This document shows, piece after piece, positions 54,426 to 64,000 of a stretch of DNA of 64,000 nucleotides. Position numbers and translations under genes: made by a program. Location: NCBI GenBank assembly GCA_963556195.1, contig OY744520.1, positions 1,403,501-1,467,500 on the forward strand. Reading direction: 5' to 3'. Within the stretch, counting starts at the first letter, position 1; each line of letters starts with the position of its first letter. The notes below the pieces were generated by a model. That model was not told the DNA's origin and ran no database searches. It saw nothing but the letters and a program-made list of their open reading frames with translations. This stretch comes from Sepiola atlantica (lineage: Eukaryota; Mollusca; Cephalopoda; Sepiida; Sepiolidae).

Positions 54426-54879
54426 AATTTGACTTATTTTTTATTTAATAAGTCATATATACTTGTTACTTTCCATTGCATATTTCTGTTTTTGTTTTTT
54501 AATTTATTTTACTTCAGTTGTTTTGAAGAGATTCAGGAGCTCCCTCCTGGAGCTAACACTTGATTTTGTTATGATTTAAATTTTTATCCGAGGGCTCTTC
54601 AAGAATAGATGTTCTTTTTAATGCTGCCGTCTGTATGGAATAGTAAGTATCTATTGACATTCTGAGTCTACGGAGGTGGGGGTGGGGATCACTCTCAAGA
54701 TTTTCTTTTCATTTTGTGAAACTGTGATGGTTCACGTGTCCCGTTTTATTTTCATCACCCACGAAGGCTGAGTGAGACACAAGGTACTACTACGTTTTTA
54801 CTGTGAATATTTATCTGAATTTACCTGACTCCACCCCTTTCCTTACTAAGGATCGAAGTGGGCAGGAAGACTAGTACTG

Positions 54880-55130
54880 GATATTTACTTCCTACCCACT
54901 GCAGGAAAATGTGGCACAAGGCCGGAAGGTGGAGAGAACCTAGCCAGTGTCCCTAAAGAAGGGGCATTCTGACCTATTAAAAATGCCTGGGCAGCCCCGT
55001 CAGCATTCGCCGATGTGGCACCTCAGGTAGTTAGCAATAAACTAACTTCTCTCTAAATAGGGGAGGCAAGGCCTGGGAAGGGGGCCTCCTAGCTTCTGCA
55101 TTCACTGCCTTCTCAGTAGTCTATTCTAAT
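54880..55130 (-). mobile_element. SINE family S, copy 4
   Basis: 'tatttacttcctaccca', 'ggcacaaggccggaagg', 'cctgggcagccccgtcag', 'ggcacctcaggtagttag', 'caataaactaacttctct' and 'aggggaggcaaggcctgg' in the family order. The head end (right) is cut short after 'ggcctcctag'. Confidence 0.75.
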
Positions 55131-56239
55131 GCCTTACCCATGGGGGGAAAAAGGGGTCTCCATTTCAACACCACCACCACAACAAATCTCAAATTCCAAT
55201 TCTCTCTCTTTCTCTCTCTCTCTCTCGTCCTTCTTAAAATAGTTGTTCTCCACATATGCAAATTAATGCCATTCATAAAAAATATGTAACTACTAGGAAC
55301 ACTAGTTTCTTCTTCACTGAAAAAAAACTGTTTCCGTACTTCTAGTCTAACATGTGTAGTAAACAGCTTCAACCAATGGTCTCTTGTTTGATTCTAACAA
55401 TGATGAATAAACTTTTTTTTCATTAGTTTCCATCAGGTCACCGATGAATGTAACTACTTTGAAAAAAAAAAAAAGTAGTTAAATTCATCCTTGCAAGATC
55501 ATACAACAGGTGCTCAATTTTTGTTGCCTTTCGTTGCTGTCCGAATGGAGGTGGTGGTGATGCCTGGGATGATGGTTTACTGAATTCGAACATATATTAC
55601 ATGTTGATTCGTGCGTGTGTGTGTTCCTCGCCTATAAGTAACTTGGATAGGTACATATCTTTTTCTTTTAATCAATTACTTAATAACATCAAAAACAAAA
55701 CAAGGGAAACTATAGCTAAGTTTGACAAATCAATTATATTTTCAATTATGTTTTTCTCTGCAGTTTTTTTCTTTTTTTTCTCTTGTATTAATAATCAAGA
55801 GCAGGAATAAAGGGAGGCGCGATAGCGCTCTATCCCTTAATAGACTTCAAAAACTGCCTATGCTAGAAATCTCATTTCTTTGATCAATCATAACTCAAAA
55901 ACAAATGAACCAAATTAGTTAAAACTTTGCACAACATTTTTTTTGATAGGTTCTATAAGTGTGTAGAATTTCAGCATCATTAGTCAAGGCAACCCAGAGA
56001 TCCAGAAAGGTCAGGTATGATTTTGTGTTATCCGTGTGTACGTACGTACGTGTGTGCCACCCTGTATCTCATCAACTATTTGATGGATTCAGCTGATTTT
56101 TGGCAGAGATAGATGTTCTAGGGTCTAGTTGATGGCATTTTAATTTCAGTTTACCATATACCTTAGTTTTCCAAAATATTCCAAAAAACCTAAAAAATGA
56201 CCATTGTATTGAGGCATAGCCTTTACAAAAGTAGTGACA
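55131..56239. other. No gene recognised; hairpin at 55442-55487
   Basis: (CT)n at 55199-55227. 'gatgaatgtaactacttt' and 'aagtagttaaattcatc' flank an A run and form an ~17-bp stem. 'gcgcgatagcgctc' (55818) is a short palindrome. The run-up to the foldback at 56240 ('gcagagatagatgttct') looks repeat-like but has no second copy here. Confidence 0.5.
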
Positions 56240-56632
56240 TTCCATGATAAATGCCAGTATACTGAAATCATATGCCCTTAATAGGGTTAAAATGAAAATT
56301 CATATACACTAAATGTACAAAAGCAAGGATATTCCCAAATTTTTACACTTTTATTGTCATTAAGGGTATGACTACATATCAACCAATCCATTTCATTATC
56401 ATATCACTACAGTATAAATCTCTATGCATGAGTGGATGAAGTGTGTGGGGTGCGCTGAAGAAAAATTCCTACCACTAAAATACATAGCCCTGTTGTGCTC
56501 GCATACCCTTAATGACAATAAAAGTGTAAGAATTTGGGAATTTCCTTGCTTTTGTACATTTAGTGTATATGAATTTTCATCTTAACCCTATTAAGGGCAT
56601 ATGATTTCAGTATACTGGCATTTATCATGGAA
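56240..56632. mobile_element. Near-perfect foldback element, 131-bp arms
   Basis: Left arm 56240-56370 and right arm 56502-56632 are reverse complements with only three mismatches by eye. The spacer, 56371-56501, is also 131 bp. The arms contain 'ttccatgataaatgcc' / 'ggcatttatcatggaa' at the outer ends. There is no coding sequence. Its low divergence sets it apart from the other foldbacks here. Confidence 0.93.
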
Positions 56633-57106
56633 TAATGATTAAACATCTAAAATGACTACGCATTAGGGTTGTGGACAAGGCCGATGTTTTCACTCTATAT
56701 GTTCTAATATTGTGGATAGGACGAACCTCGTATTTGAATTCAAATATATACCTTGACTTAACTACTACAACTTTGTCGAGGAGGTTTACAATGCATTTAT
56801 CCCCTACCAGCGCCATAACTTAGCACCTAACTAACCAGCATTCCTGCCCCTGCTCCCAATTTCGAAAAATCTTAGTAGAAAACACCATAATATTAGAACA
56901 TACCAATAATAAACAAAAACTCTATATATTAAAAGCTTTATACAGCAAACCCACAAAAAACAGCCATTAACAGAATCGACTTTAATACTAGCTATGGCAC
57001 TTAAAAATGTTTATAATTCTAACTTTAGTTCCGTATTTATAATATAATTCCCGCCAAAACTACCTATTAATACCAACACCATAGTATTCACCTGATTTTC
57101 CTGAAG
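56633..57106. other. No feature recognised
   Basis: AT-rich with no motif found. Confidence 0.5.
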
Positions 57107-57490
57107 ATGGACCCGGATAAGCTCAAAAGTACTTGGGACACAAACGATTATGGCAGATCTATCGGCCAGTTCTCCACCGAAACAAAGACTCTGATTCAGC
57201 TAATGGAAAGGATCCTCACAAAGATATCCATATTGTCTGTCAATGATATTTGTCTTAAAGAGAAAATGCTTCTTAAATATACATATATAAATATATATTT
57301 ATATATATATTTGTTATCTATATACAGGTGTTTCATTGTCTACGACTTATCATTGTGGCTAGATATAGCAAATGGATCCATGCCGGGAGTGTACGGATCA
57401 TCACATCCAATACGATATGCATCGAAGTTCCTTATTCATTGTGCTAACAAACTAGAAACGTGCTTTACCCGATCTGATGAGTGTTTTTAG
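57107..57490 (+). CDS. Unrecognised 127-codon open frame, doubtful
   Basis: An ATG-initiated frame with a hydrophilic N-terminal half (DPDKLKSTWDTNDYGRS), an AT-repeat-driven Tyr/Ile-rich middle (57275-57330, encoded by a TA-rich stretch) and an ordinary C-terminal part. I recognise no domain. The middle looks like an inserted microsatellite, so a real protein is unlikely. No splice context could be judged. Confidence 0.12.
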   Translation: MDPDKLKSTWDTNDYGRSIGQFSTETKTLIQLMERILTKISILSVNDICLKEKMLLKYTYINIYLYIYLLSIYRCFIVYDLSLWLDIANGSMPGVYGSSHPIRYASKFLIHCANKLETCFTRSDECF

Positions 57491-58789
57491 TCCAAAATCT
57501 GAGTAATAAGATAGATTCAGGAGTTTCAATTATTTTGTTTATTACAAATTTGTGTCCCTGTAATATTAAGCACTTTTCTGGTAGCCTCTTTCTGTTAGAC
57601 TAATTTATTTGAATTAATTCATTAATATGGATTGATTCTGCAAATTCCTAACTTGTGTGAGTGAATGAGTGAGTGACCAAAATCCCTTTGATATTTCAAA
57701 TGTGTAGGTTCCTGTGTTTCTTTGTGTAGTAGCCAAAGGTGGTTTTAACAGTGTTGACGTTTCGATGTGCTCTCTCTTTATTTTTTATTAGAGTTGAAGA
57801 ATTATTTAGGCTTTTTTTTTTGGAAAACTTGTTCTGTATAAAAGCCATAAGTTATACATGAAGCTAAAATCCAAAGTTTTGTAGCCCACAGAGGGAAAAA
57901 TGTAGTTAACTAAATGTGTCTTAATATGTGAAACTAAAGTACATTTCTAAAGATATAAAGTTAAAAAAACAAAACTGTTCCTAAGTTAAAGTCTGCAGGT
58001 ATTTTGTCAAACAACAATTTTTTTGAAAATTTGCAGTATTTAACAAGACATTTTTTGGCATCGCTGACCATGCCCACGGAGATTTTGAATTAGTGGCCGC
58101 TCTCATACAGAAAACGTGAATTCGACAGATTATCTTCAACACAATTTGCAAATTGCATTGTCTGATCAATCACCAATAAAATACTAAATACTTTTTATGC
58201 ACACACATATATAAATACCAAGGTCTTATGTACAACATGAAAAAAACTGGAATCTTAGGAAGATCTCAATCATTCCAGTAAGTATAAGAGTAACCGGACG
58301 CATGAAAAAGAATTTCAAAAACTAACTAGCGAATATACCCGGTGAACCAAGTGCAACAGAGATACAAAAAATTGTGCTTAAAGGGACGGTTAGAATCTTA
58401 AAAATCTCTCTCAGTTTGAATGTCTGAAATAGCGGGGTAGTGTCTAGCATCCTGTAGGATGCCCCTATCTCTAGCAAAAACAAAAAAAAGGTATATATAA
58501 TTTATTAGTATGTCATGTATATGCACATATCCTCCACTCTATAATAAATACCAATGTGTATTTATTTATATATAAGTATATTTATATCCCATAATGCGAG
58601 TAAAAAAAAAAAAAAAACGATGTCGGATGAAACCATTTTCAAGTTGTCCCCCTGCCCTGCCGTCTGAAATGAAATTCGGAACAAAATCCTTCACTCTATT
58701 TCCATAATGAGACGTATGCTTTCTTTTTACCCGTTCTTTTTCTATACACTTGATTAGGTTAGAGTTTTCCTTCTAATTAACTGGTGCTA
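57491..58789. other. No gene recognised
   Basis: AT-rich with no motif found. An A run lies at ~58602-58616. Confidence 0.5.
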
Positions 58790-59010
58790 CCAGATCCGGC
58801 TGTCTGAAGATATCGTTTTCCTAACCCACAATGCACCCAAGATTGATATTTTATTGTTGTTTTTTTTCTATTTACAAAACTCAATCATGTTCTGCAAAGC
58901 CCAAAATAAAATAAAACAGCCCCCCCCCCTCCCTTCCCCAAAATTACCGGATTCAGCATTAAATAACCCGAAAAGGGTTGATATGCCGTAAAACAACCAA
59001 ACCAAACCGA
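58790..59010. repeat. Dispersed repeat G, copy 2
   Basis: 'acaaaactcaatcatgtt', 'ctgcaaag', 'gcattaaataacccgaaa' and 'gttgatatgcc' match 13958-14195 in order. A C run (58921) replaces part of the middle. Confidence 0.6.
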
Positions 59011-59464
59011 TCACCAAGTCGACTATCGATCACAACAACCAAACCTTCTAGTTAATTTGCTCTACATGAGGCATGATAGTCTAGTCTATACTACTATTTA
59101 ATCCATAGCTTGATGAAAAATATATGAATTCATATGATTTTCAGGGGTATGCGTAAAAGTGATGCAGTAGCCTCCAACAGGCCCTACACACGGTATGAGT
59201 AACCACTACTCCACCAAAACTTCCATAGAGATATATTATGGCGCATTTAGGCAGCAAACTTTCCTTTAAACATGTTTTATTGAACAAGACCGACAGGGAA
59301 TTCCTTAAACTTTTTTTCTCAGTAGCTTTTAATATGCTATCACGAGTACAGATTGTTTTCTTGCCGATGGAATAAAGAAATTTTCTGGTTGATATTTCAG
59401 TGTTTTTATTCCTATTTGTCCGAGCACTTTCGTATATTTCACGAGCCATTCTCATGGAATTATA

Positions 59465-59998
59465 TTAGGTTGTTATAAAAATAATGTCCGATTTCAGAAA
59501 CATAACTTTCATGAAAGTTTTTCACCTTTTTCAATACTCTGTAAATGACATGAAACTGTTGCAGTTTGAGATATTTCTTTAACACTTTGACGTAAATTTT
59601 GCTCAACAAGTGCTTGTGATTGTTCACTGTCAAAATTACACGGCCGTCCTCTACCTTCTTCATCTTCAAGGCTCTCATCTCAACCAGGGAATTTTTGGAA
59701 CTACCTTCGTACTGTCCAATCTCTTGTGGATCCATTGCCCCATGCTCTATTGATATTAGCAAAAGTTTCGGAGGCGTTGTGCCAAAGTTGAACTCATGCA
59801 ACATGTGAAGGTCATGTTTTGGCATCATTGAGGGTTTTGTATGCTTCAAAAATACTTTCTATCTGAAAAAAAGTTACAAATTATTATTGATAACACATTA
59901 ATTATTATATATTACCAGAAATAAACTACAAATTCTGTGTTAAAATGACTTTATAAAACCCAGCGCTTCAGGCGGCCATTATTTTTGTAACGACCTAA
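59465..59998. mobile_element. Mariner-like 534-bp MITE with TA target duplication
   Basis: The left end 'ttaggttgttataaaaata' is mirrored by the right end 'tatttttgtaacgacctaa', giving ~26-bp TIRs with few mismatches. TA dinucleotides flank both ends (59463-59464, 59999-60000), as for Tc1/mariner insertions, and the TTAGGTTG start is mariner-like. A 129-codon minus frame (59460-59849) runs into the left TIR but shows no helix-turn-helix or DD(34)D catalytic motif, so it is unlikely to be a transposase. Confidence 0.8.
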
Positions 59999-60000
59999 TA

Positions 60001-61240
60001 TGTACGACCTATATAGTAAACAAGTCGGGCATATCAATCATTAGTAATCGATAATGAAAAAAAAATGTCCGGCATCTATTTACTTTGTGACTGTTCAAAA
60101 TACAAAAGGTGTTGCTGCAAAAATGAAGAATCAAAACAACAAAGTTTTTTTCATGAATGCCGACATTCTTTTAGCACCATTAACCTCATATACAGTCAAC
60201 TCCCTAGCCCCCATTGGATGAAGCAAAAGTCAGAACGTCTGCTCACTTTGACCTGAAATCTCTGTTTTCCGATTCTCTCCCCGTCGCTGACTTGTTTTTA
60301 ACAGTCTTCTCAAATCGGCATACTTTAAAATACAAACAATAAAATATTTATTTTCATTTTCGTCCTAACCTTTAAATTATCGCAACAATCACAGTCGCAT
60401 TCCAAACGCGACGTCTACACACTACTCTGACCGAGATCTCATTACCATCTAGGTTATAATATTTATTTACTATCTTGCTTTTACGATCACCTTGGGGTAA
60501 TCTCGTTACGAAACTGTCGATTAGGAAGTAATTTTTGGTTTCTTGAATTGACGTTTAACGGCTAAAATCAACTATTATGGTTCAGTTGTGCTCATAAACC
60601 AACTGAAAAGGGATAATATTTAAACGCGCCCTTGTCCTATCAAAGAACCGTTTTTTTTTTTCAATTTTCATCCTATTCTAAGATTTGTTGACATTTTCTG
60701 TTTTATAAAAAGTAGAGAACGCAGTTTCAGGTTTGGTGCTGAGGGTCGGTGGTGCTCCGTGTTTCTTTTATATACGCGAGATGCCATATGTTAAACGAAA
60801 CAAAGAAAGAATAGGAAAACAGTCTGATTTGTGTCTGTTTTGTAATTTTCAACAAAACACACAAATCCTGAAGTATTTGTCTTTCTCACCCCACGACCCA
60901 CATCCGTGTTTCTTCTCCTCTGCATCGTTGTCTAGCCCCTCACATCCTCCGGGCAAATCATGTCAACCTCTTGCTTGTCAAGCAGTTCAGACTTAGACAA
61001 TTGTCACGTACAACCCCCCTCTCCAACCAAAAAGTGCTGAAGGAGGGGGAAGGGGAAAATAGTGACAAGCCACCTGTTTAACTTTTACCCTCATCACCGC
61101 TATAATAGGCCAAAAAGGAAACATTTTAAGAAAGAATACAGAAATCAGAAAAAATTCCCCCCCCCCCAAAAAAAAAAATGGCGTCTTATTTTTACCGGTA
61201 CGACCTATCAATAATCATAATGAATAGTTTCTTCCGATCA
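60001..61240. other. No gene recognised
   Basis: Small frames at 60065 and 60733 have no known motif. A run of 11 T at ~60649-60660 and a C run at 61149 are the only notable features. Confidence 0.5.
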
Positions 61241-61244
61241 GCAG

Positions 61245-61520
61245 GGTTTCGGAATCAGATGGTATAAGGTTCGATTTCCACTCTACTCACTATCTTAAAC
61301 TCTCTCCAGTATTGATTCTTCAGAGATTAAAAAATCCGACTCCGATTTCTAGCATTCTTACAAGGTCGACTCCGACTCCTTCAAAAACCTCTGACTCTGC
61401 AATCCGTCCGATCACTACCAGACATGATAAACAGCGATGCTAAACTGTTAAATTAAATCAAAAGTTAATAATAACCAGTCTCATAATGTGAAGGCTGTAA
61501 GTTCAATCCCTGTACAGGAC
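61245..61520 (+). repeat. Two tRNA T-arm-like segments
   Basis: 'aaggttcgatttcc' (61269) and 'aagttcaatccctgt' (61499) resemble box B. The stretch between has repeated 'gactccga' phrases. No box A with proper spacing is seen, so these may be tRNA-derived SINE scraps. Confidence 0.3.
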
Positions 61521-62814
61521 AGTACATTTTCATTTTTCACTTAAACCACGTTAAAAAATAAATTTCACTAAACAATATCTGGAAAGAAACGGGTGATATA
61601 AATAAATTGTAATTGAATGTAAATACATTTAATTATCATATAAAAATATTGTCTTTTTGTAATGCTTGTAATTTCTTGTTCGAAAGATGTAACAGTAAAT
61701 ATTTTGATAAATGTTATTTTCGTTATCGTAAATTATTATGGTGATTATTTAATCACCAAAATAATTTACTTTTTTTACCTGTCTCCCTACAAAAGCAAAG
61801 TTAAACACTAGGTCAGTTTAATGAATCCAACTCCCCTCAAAGGGAATACTCTGAACTGGGTACACCCACACGAATGATGGTGCAACAGGAACTTAAAAAA
61901 AAAAGGATGCGTATGACAGAGAAACGGGTTTAATTTGCATGAAATCTGCCAAATTATTATTATATTAAATGCGAGTTAATCAATGTTTGTTTCCGTGAGG
62001 CCTTTTCCTATATATGCTATTTTAAAACACAAAAATACATGCTAAAATACCTTAGTTTTGAGATTGAGTTATATCTGGAAAAGAATTATATTAATTATTG
62101 TAATTAGCTGTAATTTATAATTAACTGAATAAGTCGGCCATCTTTCTATGTATTTCTATCGTTCTCTCTCACCCAATGTTGATTCAACTATTCTTAATAT
62201 TTCTTAATATCTCTGAGCATTTAGAGAAAATGACTCTTTTTTTAAGCATGCCCTCTAATTTACATACATGTAATAATAAGGATAATAAGTTATGGATAAT
62301 GAGAAGCGTAGTATACAAATAAATGTGTTTATCATGTGATTGTTTCATGTGATGTCATAAAAAAGTAACTATTGAAACTCTTAGAAGTCTATTCAAGTCG
62401 AATGTATTTGCACAATGGATGCCTGTGTGCACACGTGTGACTTCTGGAGCCGAAGTTAAATGCATTTACTGGAGGGGGGGGGGCTACAACTGGAGGGGGC
62501 AGAGGTGGGAAGAACATCTTCCCCGAGTGTTTCTTAATTTCTTATGTACCACTGTATTACATCCGCTTCTTTTAAGTACAGCGCCCAAGTTTGATCCCTT
62601 TTCAGGTGTGAATTTTCATTCATTTATTTATTTATTTATTTTATTATGCTCAGGTCAGGCCTTCACTTGTAATAGGTAGCATGTAAGCCTGTGCTACCTG
62701 CCGCATACAGAGATGGGAAAACTCTATAAAACCTCCAATGTCTTGTGGCGATATCTCCTGTATAGAAAGGCCTTAGGGTTAAAGCTCTAGAAAAAAATTG
62801 CAGCTAGTGATTTT
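61521..62814. other. No gene recognised; hairpin at 61728-61769
   Basis: 'gtaaattattatggtgatta' pairs with 'taatcaccaaaataatttac' around a 2-base loop, with one mismatch in 20. Otherwise AT-rich, with a G run near 62466. Confidence 0.5.
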
Positions 62815-63125
62815 TATTTACTCCTCCCGGAGTTAGGCACAAGGCCAGTTTTATCTTACTCCCACAGGTAAGATGTGACCCAAGATCGGGTCGAGCAAGT
62901 GGGGTTAAAAGCCAGCGCTCGAGAGGTGAGCACTCTGGCCATTTAAAAATTGCCTGGGCAGCCCCGTCGGCATTCCCCGGTAGGGGCGCCTCAGACAGTA
63001 AGCAATAAACTTACTCCTCCCCAAAGAGGGGAGGCGAAGCCTGGGAGGGTGGACCTCCTAGAACTGCACAGGACAGGCGTGCAGTATCCATCGGAACAGA
63101 TACTACACTTTGATCTTAGCCAAAT
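62815..63125 (-). mobile_element. SINE family S, copy 5, with clear U2 snRNA-like head
   Basis: The right end (63089-63120), read on the minus strand, is 'tttggctaagatcaaa' then 'gtgtagtatctgttcc', almost identical to U2 snRNA positions ~17-46 (TTTGGCTAAGATCAA, then GTGTAGTATCTGTTC) with one extra A. The family body follows: 'ctaggaggtccaccctcc', 'ggcgcccctaccggggaa', 'ggggctgcccaggcaatt'. The tail is 'ggccttgtgcctaactcc'. It is the most GC-rich and best-preserved copy. The very 5' end of U2 (ATCGCTTCTCGG) is absent. Confidence 0.75.
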
Positions 63126-63772
63126 CCATCAGAACAGATAGATAAAGTGATTGAATGCAGCCCCGTTCTGGAAACTCCTGTGACATCTCTGGCCCTAAAC
63201 TGTATCAGTTCTTCCGTTCCTTTGAATCATTTGATTAGTGTAGACATATTTTTTTTAAATTTCATGGTAACTTGTTCCCTTAATTTTTCTGCACTTACCA
63301 TCAGAAATATAATTTTGCAAGAGATCCACGTGAACTTTAAATTCTTCTTGGGTAAAAGCAATAAAAACAATTCATTATAAAATATATTTATAACGTGTGT
63401 ATATATACATATATATATATATATATAATTATAAATTACAAATATAAGATCAATGCAAGATTAATTTATTTTTTATTTTTTTTACTTTAATCTTATTAAT
63501 TTCTGGAATAAAATTCCATCATCAGAGTTGACCAGTATTGTCATTTAAAAATTTTTTTTTTTTTATCAAAAACACAAAAAAAAAATAAACAAACTTTTTG
63601 TTTTTCTGATGAAATATCCTTGTTATGATGTATCCACGCCGATGTCATTGGCGGTTATAAATTCAAATTCTGGTTTTCGAACGAAGAAAGCATTGGCGTG
63701 CTCGTAGTTTAATAAAATGGGTCGTTCAGTTTTCAAGCATTGCTGGGTCAGTATTATAAATTGAAAATATAA

Positions 63773-63775
<3 letters not shown>
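63126..63775. other. No feature recognised
   Basis: AT-rich with a TA run at 63400-63427 and A/T homopolymers around 63550-63590. Confidence 0.5.

Positions 63776-63811
<36 letters not shown>
63776..63811. repeat. (TA)n microsatellite
   Basis: Uninterrupted TA run directly before the Helitron-like element. Confidence 0.95.
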
Positions 63812-63815
<4 letters not shown>

Positions 63816-64000
63816 TCAGAATACCCGTCTCAGAACGAGTAAAATTAAATTTCCCAACTTTGTAGTCTTACGAAGATTAAAATCCAGCTATAATGATATT
63901 AAACCTTATGTCTAGAATCCTTATTTCAATTTTGATCATAATTCATTACATGATTTTGATTCTAGAAAATATCTAAAACTTAAGAGGTCTTAAGAAGAAA
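63816..64000 (-). mobile_element. Helitron-like element (group A), uninterrupted, runs off the window
   Basis: On the minus strand the end reads 'actcgttctgagacgggt' then 'attctgatt', a hairpin with a degraded CTRR, beside a TA array. The body aligns with 2425-2515 plus 2966-3060 and, reversed, with 49590-49796. It continues beyond 64000. Confidence 0.55.

Noticed and set aside
57107..57490. Novel protein-coding exon
   Set aside because: The middle third is encoded by a TA-rich microsatellite and no motif is recognisable. Kept only as a low-confidence frame.
59460..59849. Mariner transposase in the MITE
   Set aside because: No helix-turn-helix or acidic catalytic triad pattern, and the element is too short for a full transposase.
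63089..63120. Functional U2 snRNA gene
   Set aside because: Only ~30 bp of U2 are present, lacking the 5' end, the Sm site and the 3' stem-loops.

Overview
This window looks like a non-genic, repeat-rich stretch of a eukaryotic genome, most likely a coleoid cephalopod (octopus or squid). It is AT-rich, full of (TA)n and (CT)n microsatellites, and has no bacterial gene layout. The best taxonomic clue is a short interspersed sequence of the form 'acggacgttaaaccgaat' followed by (GAT)n-like bases. It occurs at 4231-4289, 17250-17310 and, reversed, 18473-18545, and is the kind of tail I associate with cephalopod SINEs and LINEs. The species call is an inference. I found no convincing host exon, no functional RNA gene and no CRISPR array.

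Most recognisable protein-like sequence is debris of non-LTR retrotransposons. (a) A CR1/Jockey-like family with a WNSLP-type C-terminus lies at 2521-2965(-), 3068-3290(-), 5750-6755(+), 16705-17005(+), 17655-18100(+), 18795-19330(+), 37745-38270(-), 40595-40740(+), 43525-44775(+, with reverse-transcriptase motifs), 46290-46500(+) and 53865-54425(-). (b) RTE-like or related C-termini lie at 8601-9212(+, flanked by a perfect 14-bp direct repeat), 17075-17215(+), 28930-29445(-), 31200-31905(+), 32985-33575(-) and perhaps 47445-47600(+). (c) A family with a PHD-like finger lies at 48500-49325(+). A Ty3/gypsy-like integrase remnant lies at 30262-31195.

Non-autonomous elements fill much of the rest. 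They include a SINE family whose head resembles U2 snRNA (clearest at 62815-63125 and 50098-50310), a 5S-rRNA-like sequence (51024-51142), and a family with ~100-bp terminal inverted repeats enclosing a tRNA-like unit (4563-5012, 12633-13364, 25655-26225, 47994-48420 and fragments). There is also a ~0.7-kb TIR element duplicated at 24364-25068 and 41112-41830, a mariner-like 534-bp MITE (59465-59998), several foldback elements (8194-8550, 15060-15275, 56240-56632) and two groups of Helitron-like 3' ends (hairpin followed by CTAG/CTAA).

Two tandem arrays dominate by size. One is a ~70-copy 30-bp minisatellite (20899-23012), which stays open in several frames and produces long but spurious reading frames. 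The other is a 1.45-kb GATA/TATAGA satellite (38291-39745) with essentially no C on the + strand and a 28-bp higher-order period. I see no gene set that works together as a pathway. The interest lies in element architecture: chimeric snRNA/tRNA/5S-derived repeats, nested insertions with a visible empty site, and long near-perfect hairpins.
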